From positions 1-59,669 of the forward strand of contig MU266503.1 of NCBI GenBank assembly GCA_021014945.1: a stretch of 59,669 nucleotides of DNA, read 5' to 3'. Below, one piece after another: positions 10,137 to 19,424 of this stretch (positions are counted from its first letter, which is position 1; the number at the start of each line of letters is the position of its first letter). Position numbers and translations under genes: made by a program. The notes beneath the pieces were generated by a model. The model was not told the origin of the DNA, did no database searches, and was given only the letters and a program-made list of their open reading frames with translations. The DNA is from Leucogyrophana mollusca. Lineage: Eukaryota > Basidiomycota > Agaricomycetes > Boletales.

Positions 10137-11940
10137 ATGCCCGCCCCTTCGAAAAACACCTTGCTCAGTCCTTCTGAAGCCCTCGCGCACCTCTCTTCTT
10201 ACCCTCGCTCCGATGGGCTCTCTGTCAGGGACCTCATGGACTCTCAGGTTCATGGGGGACTCACGTATAACGACTTCTTGATGCTTCCGGGCAAGATCGA
10301 ATTTCCAGCGTCAGATGTGATCACCGAAACTCGGATTACTCGCAACGTTGTGCTGAAGACGCCCTTTATGAGTAGCCCGATGGATACAGTTACAGAAACC
10401 GAGATGGCCATCAGTTTGGCGCTCCTGGGTGGCATTGGTGTCATTCATCACAATCAGACACCAGCCTCCCAGGCCGCGATGGTACGGGCGGTCAAGCGCC
10501 ATGAAAACGGCTTTATAACAGATCCAGTCGTTTTCTCTCCTGACCACATCGTTGCGGATGTGTTGGATATTAAGGCGCGCCTCGGATTTTGCGGTATCCC
10601 TGTCACTGGTACGTCGAGTTCGCGTTTGAGATTTTTTCTGATGAATACTATATTTTTCATTAACCTTCGTTCTGCCGAGTAACGCGCTTCGCGTGTGGTA
10701 TGCGGATATCATGATACATTCTCTGATCCATTGTTAATGATGCTTCTTGTGCTTCATTTGCTGATATGCTCTTTGAACAGACACCGGATCTTTAGGCGGA
10801 AAGTTGGTCGGAATCGTCACATCGCGTGATGTTCAGTTCATATCCCCATCGACACCTCTGCACGAGGTCATGACCACCGATCTCGTCACTGCTCCTCAAG
10901 GTGTCACGCTTACCGAGGCGAACCACATCCTCCGCGATTCTAAAAAGGGTAAACTTCCTATCGTCGACCAGCAAGGCCGACTCACCTCCCTCCTCGCCCG
11001 TTCCGATCTTCTCAAAAATCAAAACTACCCTCTCGCAAGCAAGAACCCGGAAAGCAAACAGCTGTATGCCGCTGCTGCCGTGGGCACCCGACCCAAAGAC
11101 AAGGAGCGCCTCCAGCTTCTCGTCGAAGCTGGACTAGATATCGTCATTCTTGACTCTTCCCAAGGCAATTCGATTTTCCAAGTGGAGATGATTCACTGGA
11201 TTAAGCAAACCTTCCCGAAGCTTGAGGTCGTTGCTGGGAACGTTGTCACGCGGGAGCAGGCTGCGAGCCTTATCGCTGCCGGTGCTGATGCTCTTCGCGT
11301 TGGAATGGGAAGTGGCTCGATCTGCATAACGCAGGAAGTTATGGCTGTTGGTCGACCTCAAGCCACGGCCGTCTACTCCGTTGCCGAATTTGCGTCCAAG
11401 TTCGGTGTTCCTGTCATTGCAGACGGTGGGGTCAGCAATGTGGGTCATATCGTGAAGGCGTTGGCGTTGGGCGCGAGCGCCGTGATGATGGGTGGCTTGT
11501 TGGCTGGCACGACGGAGGCACCCGGAGAGTATTATTACCACGATGGTAAGAGGGTGAAAGCATACAGAGGTATGGGTAGCTTGGAGGCCATGGAGCAAGG
11601 GAAACCTGGAGCTCCCGCACAGGCAAACGGGAAGCCCGGTTCCACGAAGCATGCCCCTCAACCCACCAGTGCCCCCCACGAAAATGCTGCTACGACGCGC
11701 TATTTCTCAGAGTCGTCCACTGTTAAGGTTGCACAAGGCGTGTCGGGCGACGTTCAGGATAAGGGCAGTGTGAAGGCATTCTTGCCCTACTTGTATGTCG
11801 GTGTGCAGCACAGTCTGCAAGACATCGGAGTGCAGAGTGTTGCGGAGTTGCAGGAGGGCGTCAAAGAAGGGCGGGTGAGGTTTGAGCTAAGGACTGCGAG
11901 TGCTCAGATCGAGGGAGGTGTGCATGGCATGAACTCGTGA
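10137..11940 (+). CDS. IMD: Inosine-5'-monophosphate dehydrogenase
   Basis: Oxidises IMP to XMP with NAD+, the rate-limiting step of guanine nucleotide synthesis, as a cytosolic tetramer. There are two exons, 10137-10608 and 10781-11940, with a 172-nt intron (long for this window), giving 543 residues. Motifs in order: [22 protein letters not shown], two CBS repeats (around GFCGIPVT...VGIVTSRDV and [13 protein letters not shown]...[10 protein letters not shown]), [27 protein letters not shown] with the catalytic Cys, VPVIADGG, and the mobile flap [14 protein letters not shown] Gly/Pro/Ala-rich insertion follows the flap. All catalytic elements are present. The enzyme is the known target of mycophenolic acid; nothing here lets me predict sensitivity. 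Confidence 0.96.
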
Positions 11941-12923
11941 GTTGTTATATTTCCCTCTTTGCCCTGGCCATCGCTTAATTTTATTATGCAGATACACTAA
12001 GAGGTTGTACGCCTGAAAGCGAAATGTCAATGTAGTATAGTGTTGCTACTATCATACTATAATCTAGTGAGTGCATGCTGTATCCGTAAAAACAATATGA
12101 GTGATTTCACGTACATATACCTCAAGACATGATACGTCTCGACTCTTGAGGAAAAGAAAGGTGCAGTTGCGACACGATCGTGTCTGGCATTCTTTGACAC
12201 CGCATCGACAGTGGCGCAAGTGCTTGGGCGACCTTGTAATACTTACATGAACTTACACCAGGCAGCAAACGCACAAAGTCAGGTCCGTTTCTGATTCTTC
12301 GTTGTATGTGATCTCGTCATGAAACTTCGAAGGTACCAAGTACCTCGACTCAGCCCTGTGTTCGTCTTCTCGCGACCAACCTCCCTAGGTCAGTAGCCTT
12401 CTCCCCTTGTTTCTCGGCCCCCAGTCCTCGTACAGCGCGGTCCACTGGACGCCGGCGCGTGCAGTCTTCTTTTCTTTCTTACTCTTTATTTGTATACCGC
12501 TACAAGCTACAATGTAGAGCTAAGGCCGCGGTCTCCACGGTATGCTGGGTGGTAGGTAGTTGTAGGTAGTTAGGAGGTGTATAGTATGAATGTTAAGGTA
12601 CTCGTATAGTATGAATGTTAAGGTACTCGTATAGTGACTTTGCGACGGATAGACAGAAACTGTAGGATGATCGATGGTGTTGTGCGGATATGGTGGCTGC
12701 GTATGTAGGTTGACGGTAATGTGTAGTCCATGTTCATGAGCGATAATAGATTACCCGAGAGAGAGAGAAAGAAAGAAGAAAGGGTACATGAAAGAGTAAG
12801 CCGGGAAAGATATGTGTGGCTGGCGTTCTCGCAGAGACCTGTAGATAAGGCGTCCTCGGGGCGGAAGAGGTGGATTATAGTGGGGGAATGGTGTGTAGAT
12901 CTACGTTCTGTGGGGTCTTCTCG
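11941..12923. other. Gene-poor region after IMP dehydrogenase
   Basis: This contains the IMP dehydrogenase 3' untranslated region (many TATA/TAGT repeats, 11990-12110) followed by about 800 bases without a recognisable gene. A purine-rich run near 12760-12800 (repeats of GAGA and GAAA) and the tandem repeat listed separately are the only structures I see. Confidence 0.4.
12581..12635. repeat. Tandem repeat, 25-bp unit, about 2.2 copies
   Basis: The 25-bp unit starting ATAGTATGAATGTTAAGG occurs exactly at 12581-12605 and 12606-12630 and is followed by a third partial copy (ATAGT). It is preceded by short GTAGGTAGTT iterations. It is a short minisatellite in non-coding DNA. Confidence 0.9.
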
Positions 12924-13110
12924 TCAATCGTTTTTATCGTCCTCCGAGGCCTCCTCCTCGGGTTCCGCTATACCCCACTCGCGTAAATCCTCTATCCTCC
13001 CCCGGTTCTGGTTCGTCTTCAAACCTGGGGGGTGCGTGTTTGGTGCGCGGCTCCCCGGTCTTCGTGAATGCTTTTGAATCTTCTATAAACTCAGCGAGCG
13101 CATTGATACC
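12924..13110 (-). pseudogene. Possible decayed 3' coding exon, unknown protein
   Basis: On the minus strand the sequence reads like the end of an acidic protein: GINALAEFIEDSKAFTKTG in one frame and RIEDLREWGIAEPEEEASED followed by DKND and a stop in another. The two join smoothly if one base is removed at the C5 run 12999-13003 (plus strand). The acidic tail and charged helix are hard to explain as chance. I found no upstream exon that continues the frame: a stop lies directly before GINAL, although an AG at the boundary could be a splice acceptor. I do not recognise the family. It could also be a transposon relic. Confidence 0.3.
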
Positions 13111-13779
13111 TTATGTGGTCCCCGGTATATCCGAGAGCTCGAGACTCTCCTGAGTGTTCTTCTGTGGCGGTCACGTATTTGAGGTATTCTACGCAGACGG
13201 GTTTTGGAGTTTGGAGTCTAGCTTGGCAGCGAGGGTGGGACACTGATTAGTAGGTAGGTACGAACTTAGCTTAGGAAGCTCCGAAAAGGCGTATCCTGTT
13301 CCGCATTGCATAACCCGTCCGAACACCTCCTGGCTGACCTTGGTGAAATGATCTTGTGGTTTCAAGGTGGGGGCCAACCTGGGCCAGCCTGTTCGGACCA
13401 GTGCGCCTCCATATTGCGTGAAGGGTCTCTTTGTTCCGACGCAATATCGCGTATGATCTCGTCGCATGTGGTGGTCCTGGGAGTTGGGTGTCTTCGCGCC
13501 AAGTGACCATGAGACACTGGCGTATCTTGCCGCGGCCCGCGAAATGGAATCCGAACTGCACACGCAAGTTTTGTCGAATGGCGTTTGCCCCGCGGCTCAC
13601 AGAACCTCATGTACACCCCATCGAACCCACCGAAACCCAGGCGCCTCCACCGAATCGCAGGCGTCTGCAACAGAACCGGTGCGTCCTTATTGAACTGAGT
13701 ACTCGCCCGCCTTCTTTGTTCTAACTTCGGGCAGCTTGGACTATCCGAGGTACGAACGAGCCTCTCATTCACATCAATT

Positions 13780-13965
13780 GCAGTCGGTTCGAACGCCTCT
13801 AGACGGTCATGAACGCGAGCCGGACCTGGCATTCGGTTCAGAACTGGTCCGGTCCCAAGTTTGGGGCCCTCCCTCCCCAGAACTGGACCGCCGTTCGGTC
13901 CTCGGGGCCACCCAGAAGGGAAAAACCGGACCAAACCGGACCACGACAGCGCTAATCAGATCCCT
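13780..13965. repeat. GC-rich repetitive block with GGTCCGGT-type motifs
   Basis: This short block repeats variants of AACTGGTCCGG, AACTGGACCG and ACCGGACCAAACCGGACC and is rich in inverted motifs. Its composition differs from the neighbouring genes. Long open frames across it on both strands look like by-products of the repeat composition and not genes. It resembles dispersed basidiomycete repeat material, but I cannot name an element. Confidence 0.5.
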
Positions 13966-13994
13966 CAGGTTGAACGCGAAGTGCGAAGAACACA

Positions 13995-14105
13995 AGCCTT
14001 AAGCCATATTTTCGTTGTTGAAATGGTCCTGGAACTACTTTACGATTTCCTTGTCGTTGAGTCCCAGGTCGTAGTAGAACTCGGCTGATTCTTTGATGTC
14101 ATCCT
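13995..14105 (-). pseudogene. Degenerate coding remnant, transposon-related candidate
   Basis: The minus strand reads DDIKESAEFYYDLGLNDKEI, then VK, a stop, FQDHFNNENMA and a stop. The pattern of a short acidic helix followed by YDLGLNDKEIV and a DHF segment resembles the N-terminal helix-turn-helix of a multicopy integrase-like family that I recall from mushroom genomes. This is a weak recollection and not a database result. An internal stop and the lack of a continuing frame suggest a dead copy. A preceding piece on the same strand (about 14107-14200, ANYVAMPQTNQHEACRELSS) may belong to it. Confidence 0.3.
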
Positions 14106-14732
14106 ATCATCCAGATTCACACAGGGTTTGAAACTTGGAGGACAACTCACGACACGCTTCGTGCTGGTTTGTCTGGGGCATGGCAACGTAATTCGCACAC
14201 CAAAGGGCCACCATGCCGTACCGCGACTGCACCAGAGGTCCAGAGCGTTTGCGAACGAGGGTGAGGCGCCAAGGACGCGAAAATTTGGGTGTAAGTGACC
14301 CACTGATCAACAAGGTTGACATTTGCACAGGCTCTCAAGATCTCAATCACGAGATATATTTTGCGAAGATATATTGTCAAAGTAAGTGCGCTCGGACACA
14401 TTGGTGTCAATGAAGGTGGGGGGGGCTTTCCGTGTGGCACGGCGTACCAGGACTAAACAATTGCCTTTTTTGTAGCTGATCGCTCTTGCTTTCCATACAG
14501 GAGAGGACGCTGAGTTTGAAAGCGACAGTGGCCGGTGTCTAAGGTAAACCAACAGAGACAGGCTACCGCGTCGAGCGCGCGATTCTTGGCGTGATCGTAT
14601 TTCTCCAAGCTACTCGCAATTATGGTGCCTACCCCACATGAAGCCGATGTGGGACTCCGCGTTTGCCAGCTTGTCCGGTGTCCATGCGCCCCACCCTGAC
14701 CCACCAGAGGTAGTCGCATCACTTGTGTATCG

Positions 14733-14739
14733 TATAAAG
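14733..14739 (+). promoter_or_regulatory. TATA box of the small secreted protein gene
   Basis: TATAAAG lies about 95 bases before the ATG at 14833, a usual distance for a fungal core promoter with a short leader. Confidence 0.5.
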
Positions 14740-14832
14740 GGGACCTGTGATTCCGCAGCCATCTCCTCATTCGAAGGAGTCCGTGTTCTTCATTCCAAGT
14801 CTTTTTAATTGCTGGGTTACAAGTTTCCACAG

Positions 14833-15408
14833 ATGCGCTTATTGACAACCGCTCTCTTTCCATCCCTCCTCGCCGCTGGATTCGCTAGCGCCGAATGCTA
14901 TTCTTCTTCCATGTCCAGAGGGCTTGGTACGATCCCATGGGAGCTAAAGGTATACTTTTTTTATTTTTATTTTTTAAATCATCGTTTATTGTCCTAAAGG
15001 TATACTCGGGAGCCAATTGCACCGGATATCCTCGCGAGACGTTCACCGACGAGTTGGCTGTGTCCTTCTTCGGTGATTGCAATGATTGCTACGATATGGC
15101 AAAGAAAATAAACGACGACGTGGCGTCATTCGTTTTCTCCACCCCCGACTCCCAATGGGAGCCAAAGCCGAAAAACACAGAGACCATCGCGCAGATATTT
15201 TTCTACAAGGATGCGGGGTGCAGGAACCAAATTGGTATTCACCCCTTTCTGGTGGCCACCTTTTTTCGCTGATACATAACATTGACCGAACTTAGGCAAA
15301 TCCAAGGGAAGCTGGACTAAGTCTCACACCTCCAAGAAGGGAATGAAGATGAGCTCCTTCCAAGTTTGCTATGAGCCGCTTCACGATCTTAGCCTTGGCA
15401 ACCTCTGA
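14833..15408 (+). CDS. Small secreted cysteine-containing protein
   Basis: A predicted 154-residue secreted protein of unknown function. The first 20 residues (MRLLTTALFPSLLAAGFASA) form a clear signal peptide ending in an ASA cleavage site. The mature part contains Cys in ECYSS, GANCTGYP, GDCNDCYD, AGCRN and QVCYE, suggesting disulphide bonds, plus a basic C-terminal segment (SWTKSHTSKKGMKMS). Three exons, 14833-14949, 15000-15234 and 15296-15408, join in frame. Intron 1 (14950-14999) is bracketed by an exact 13-bp direct repeat, so it looks recently inserted. The stop at 15406 comes soon after the last Cys, and a further coding-like stretch follows at about 15468-15588. Fungi use proteins of this type as effectors or cell-surface proteins, but no role can be assigned here. 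Confidence 0.75.
14944..15006 (+). repeat. 13-bp direct repeat bracketing intron 1 of the secreted protein gene
   Basis: CTAAAGGTATACT occurs exactly at 14944-14956 and again at 14994-15006, a period of 50 bases that equals the intron length. Removing one period restores GAG CTA AAG GTA TAC TCG, the spliced coding sequence. The sequence between the two copies is T-rich and not coding. This is the layout expected for an insertion with target-site duplication around an AG|GT site. Confidence 0.9.
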
Positions 15409-16378
15409 TGTGGTGGGTTTGCAGCAACTGAGTTAAAGTTAGATTAATCCCCTCACTTTGACCCTGCTAGGCTATGTCCGGGTAGTCTGGAGCTCACCTG
15501 GACCCCAACTCTCGCCACCAGTCCGGGTACGACTTATGTGCGGATTGAGTGTGGGTCAGATGGATCAGTGACCTGCGCAGGTACATAGATATCAGTGCGA
15601 GGGTATACAATGTCATCCCAACCAACTTCCATCTCTACGTCTGACTTGTATCTCAAGCTCCGGGAGCCTCTCCACCGCCTTGTCTGAAACAAGGCCTAAG
15701 ATTGGCCTAAGAATCCCCCAGATCCCAGACATCAGAGCGCGCGAGTGGATTGGGCTGATATGCGGCATCAGACACGAGTGAAAAGTAAGCGGCCCTTGCT
15801 GAAAACACATTCCACATCGACAGACGTCGTTTGGATCAATGTTAGCATCAGCGAGGCGGTATCGCGAAACGACGAAAGAAAACATACCAGGTATAAAGAA
15901 ATAATCCTGTTTGAAATTACCCGAACTCAAGCACTAGGGCGGGGAAATCTTGCAGTACGACGATAAATGCATTGGCTGGTCAGGAATTCGTCCGGAGGGC
16001 TGGAGGAATTGATCGCTCCAGTATTTCCTATCATGACGATTATATCACCTTCCCAGCATGATCAAAGACACAGGGTGGCAGTGGAGCATGCCTGTCCTCT
16101 TTCATAGATCGCAGGAGCAGTCTCAAAACGTGGTATACTTTTTGTCTTTTTGAATCCAGTACTATTTACTTATATTCCAGTGAGTACCCCAAGTCAGTCG
16201 GGCAGGGCAGGGCAGAATAGGTACAGGAAACAGGAAATCCCATCTTCAACACTAATCACAGGAAACTGAGTTCCCTGTAGTTCACAGTGTTGACAGGAAA
16301 AGCGCAATCGGTCAGTTTCACTGCCGCGGTATTTAAAATCAATTTTGTGCCTGCCCCTCCCGACGGGTGGCGATTGCC
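15409..16378. other. Intergenic region with a coding-like fragment
   Basis: The part at about 15468-15588 reads LCPGSLELTWTPTLATSPG then TTYVRIECGSDGSVTCAG and ends at a plausible donor (GCAG|GTACAT), as if it were another exon of a secreted protein. I could not connect it to the preceding stop-terminated gene by a GT-AG intron. The remainder to 16378 shows only short G/A-rich direct repeats (GGGCAGGGCAGG, CAGGAAACAGGAAA near 16200-16245) and no gene. Confidence 0.4.
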
Positions 16379-16675
16379 TAGTCTTGAGGTTGCCGCCTCA
16401 ATGCCGCCTTATAAGTTATGACTTACTGGAGCTTACTGGGCGATACTGACTCACAGCGCCTCGGAAGGACTTGGAAGAGACTCCTCCATACCTTCGCACT
16501 GGTGAGCGGGTGACAAGCCGATAAAGCCATTTGCATTGGGCTTCATCATCACGAAGGAGCCGTTGAAATATGTCCACGGCGCTACCTGTTTCAAGAGCAA
16601 GCTTCAAACTGACGGTGCCTCGGAATAACCCTTTCTCCTCCCGTGACGACGCATCTCGGCTTGGATGCCCAATCG

Positions 16676-16685
16676 TATAAATATA
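16676..16685 (+). promoter_or_regulatory. TATA-like element of P450 copy 1
   Basis: TATAAATATA lies 53 bases before the ATG. The corresponding place in copy 2 reads CACAATATAATGCG, so copy 2 has lost or never had the full TATAAA element. That would allow different expression of the two copies. Confidence 0.45.
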
Positions 16686-16728
16686 ATGCGGCCATTGGAA
16701 TACTCAGTCAACCTATATCATCGATGAG

Positions 16729-19001
16729 ATGTCCGTCATATCGGCGAAAACCGTCCCCGTGCTGCGCCCAGTTCATGCCGTCGCTATCGTGGTGGTTAGT
16801 TGGGCCCTTGTGGCCATCGTCCGGCGAGTCAGGCGGCATTTAAAAGCTACGAACCTCAATGGTCCACCAAGACAGAACCTGCTTTTCGGTTTACAGAAGG
16901 TCCTGACCCAGTCGAAGGATCCCAGCGCCTTGTATGAGCAATGGGCGCAAGACTACGGGTCGGTCTACAGACTCCCGACCGCCTTGGGGAACTCCAGGGT
17001 TGTGCTTTGCGACCCTAAAGCGATCGCACACTTTTATGCCAGGGCAAGCTTCACTTATGTCGTCCCACCTTTGAACAAAGTCCTCTCCGATATTCTCGTG
17101 TGTTATCATTCTATATGCAGTCGCATTGTGTGGCCATCACTAACATTGTTTACCAGTTGGGAAAGGGAAGTCTGATGGGCTCAGATGGGGAAGTGCATAG
17201 ACGGTTCGTGGAGATGACATCTCACGCTGAATTATCTAACATCCCAAGTACCTCTTGATCGTTCCAGGCTACGCAAATCGTTGACACCGGCTTTCAGTAT
17301 CGCTGCAATCCGCAAACTCACGTCAATATTCTATGACTCTGCTTACAAGGTATGTGTTCTGCCAATTGGGTTAACGGTATGATTTACCTCCGTGCATCAG
17401 ACCAAGGCAGCATGGGACCTTAAATTAGAATCAAACCCAGATGGTGCTATCATCGAGGTTCAGCAATGGTACGTTACACTTGCATAGGTTTGGTGCAGCG
17501 GTTGATGCAGAACACCCGGATAGGATGAATCACATTTCGTAAGCGTGTCGGGATGCGCATATCTTGACCTGCTCTATCGCTACTACGTCTACTGACACTC
17601 GTATTCCGCGCAGACTCGACACCATTGGCATAGCTGGGTTCTCGCACGATTTTGGGTCATTGGACGGAAAGCACGCGGACGTTGCGGAAGTCTTCGACTC
17701 CTTTTCTTCCGCCAAGCCCTCCCCTCTCTTCGGGGTTATCCTGCTGCTTGCACCAGTCTTTCCATGGCTGGTTAAATTGCCCAATCCGCGGACAAGGCTC
17801 GTTCAGAAGCTGAACGCCAGCATGGGCGCCATATCTAACCAATTACTAGCTCGCACACGGAAGGAGAAAGAGGAAGGTGTAATAGGAACTCACGAAGAAA
17901 AGTCGATCATTGGGTTGTTAAGTGCGTGTGTTCTCGCTTTGGCTGCTGAGCGTTGAGTCGACCCATCTAATTTTTATTTTCAGTCAAGGCCGAGAATGCA
18001 GGTTCAGAGCTACATATGTCGCAAGAGGAAGTCCTGGCACAGGTGCCCACCCTTCGTTTACACATGTCCTTGAGAGCTACCTACCAGCTGAGTGTCCGCA
18101 GATGAAAGTCCTTCTCCTGGCCGGCTACGAAACTACGTCAAGTAGGTTTCTTTATACGTCACTTTCTTGTCTGGTCTGACGGCCTTAACATAGTCAGTTT
18201 GACAGTCCGTACTTGCTAGTCGTTCTTCTATTCCAATAAGCTGACCCTTGCTCACGATTTTAAGTGGGCACTTCTCGAACTTTCTCGCGACCAGGCTGCA
18301 CAAGACAAGCTTAGAGAAGAGTTAATGCAGCTCGGCCGTACTGACCCCACGTGGGATCAGTTAACCAGCGGTCTGCCCTACCTGGACGCGGTTGTGCACG
18401 AGATCCTTCGTCTGCACCCGCCAATCACCGGGATGAGTCGCCTTGTATGCCGCTGAAGTCTAGACATAGAACTGCATTTGGCTAACCTTCCTCATTCTCA
18501 GGCGGCAGACGATGATGTCATCCCTCTTAGCGAGCCCATCCAAACAGCATCAGGCCAAGTCGTCGACCGCATCTCCGTGGCAAAAGGCACGTTGATTTCG
18601 ATCCCCATGCTTAGCATAAACCGCTCGTTAGCCTTGTGGGGAAGTGATGCCAAAGACTTCAAACCGGAAAGATGGGTACACGAAGATGGCATCTCTGAAA
18701 AGGCCAAGGAAATTCAGGGGCACCGCCATCTATTGACTTTCATCGATGGCCCGAGGACTTGTCTGGGAAAGGGGTTTGCAGTGGCGGAATTCAAAGTAAG
18801 CCAACCCGTCGTTTGTCAAGGCCGGCCTTTTGATCGTCATGATTTCAGGCTGTTCTGTCCGTCCTCATTAGAAGTTTCTCTTTTGAATTGCGGGACGGCC
18901 CCGAGACCAAAGTCGATACAGCAAGAGGTCTGTTTCCTCGCCCGAAGATTGAAGGGGAGGACGGTTGTATGGTACCACTGAGAGTTCGTCGCTTGGACTG
19001 A
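16729..19001 (+). CDS. Cytochrome P450 monooxygenase, copy 1
   Basis: A microsomal haem monooxygenase of 541 residues. It has an N-terminal hydrophobic anchor (AVAIVVVSWALVAIV) followed by basic RRVRR and the proline hinge GPPRQN. Twelve exons: 16729-17097, 17157-17203, 17268-17349, 17401-17468, 17524-17538, 17614-17921, 17984-18042, 18102-18141, 18194-18204, 18265-18444, 18502-18795 and 18849-19001. Exons 5 (15 nt, WMNHIS) and 9 (11 nt, SISLT) are tiny but needed. Family landmarks are the I-helix LLLAGYETTS, the K-helix ExxR in HEILRLHPP, PERW in FKPERW, and the haem loop FIDGPRTCLGKG with its Cys ligand. The substrate is unknown and I do not assign a CYP number. All landmarks are intact, so it should be functional. 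A sugar transporter follows on the opposite strand. Confidence 0.95.
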
Positions 19002-19424
19002 GTTGTGACCGAAAGCTTATTTATCTATGTTGTACCTGGCAGTATGTGTTTTCTTCAGCAGTCTAGTTTGTATACAGTCCCGAACAGTGGTAAATATAAC
19101 TGAAGCTTTTATGTGTTCCATCGGTCGTAGTCTCCAATAGCTGGCCCTTATGGAGTATACGACCATCACTTGATGTTCAGGAATGGCACAACTTCTCAGT
19201 CTGATCAGAGAGTCGGTGTACAAACCAGAATACTGGCAAGCCAGTGGCTAAAATACAAAGAGGAGTAGTAGCAAGCACTCTAAAGTATAGTGATAGATAT
19301 TAAGGAGTTCAGACAGCACCACAGCGGGAAGAACGAGATTTCTTTCGATATCTCAGGGACCCGTAATATCAGAGAGCTGTAGCTGTCAAGCTTAAGCAAG
19401 AGATAACAACACCAGCATCGCCCA

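Larger units (their letters stand above)
16379..19060 (+). repeat. Duplicated block, copy 1 (P450 with flanks)
   Basis: This block matches 49.66-52.28 kb in inverted orientation. The match covers about 350 bases upstream of the P450 start (shared TTGGGCTTCATCAT, GGCGCTGTGA and CCCAGTAAG on the upstream side), all exons, all introns, and about 50 bases past the stop (shared GAGAGTTCGTCGCTTGG and GACCGAA). Both edges are approximate because similarity fades gradually. Confidence 0.85.

Noticed and set aside
12730..13077. Plus-strand open frame of 115 residues
   Set aside because: The composition is low-complexity, and the minus strand here reads more like protein. No family feature.
13189..13934. 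Several overlapping minus-strand open frames up to 190 residues
   Set aside because: They run through GC-rich repetitive DNA in different frames and show no domain; probably composition artefacts.
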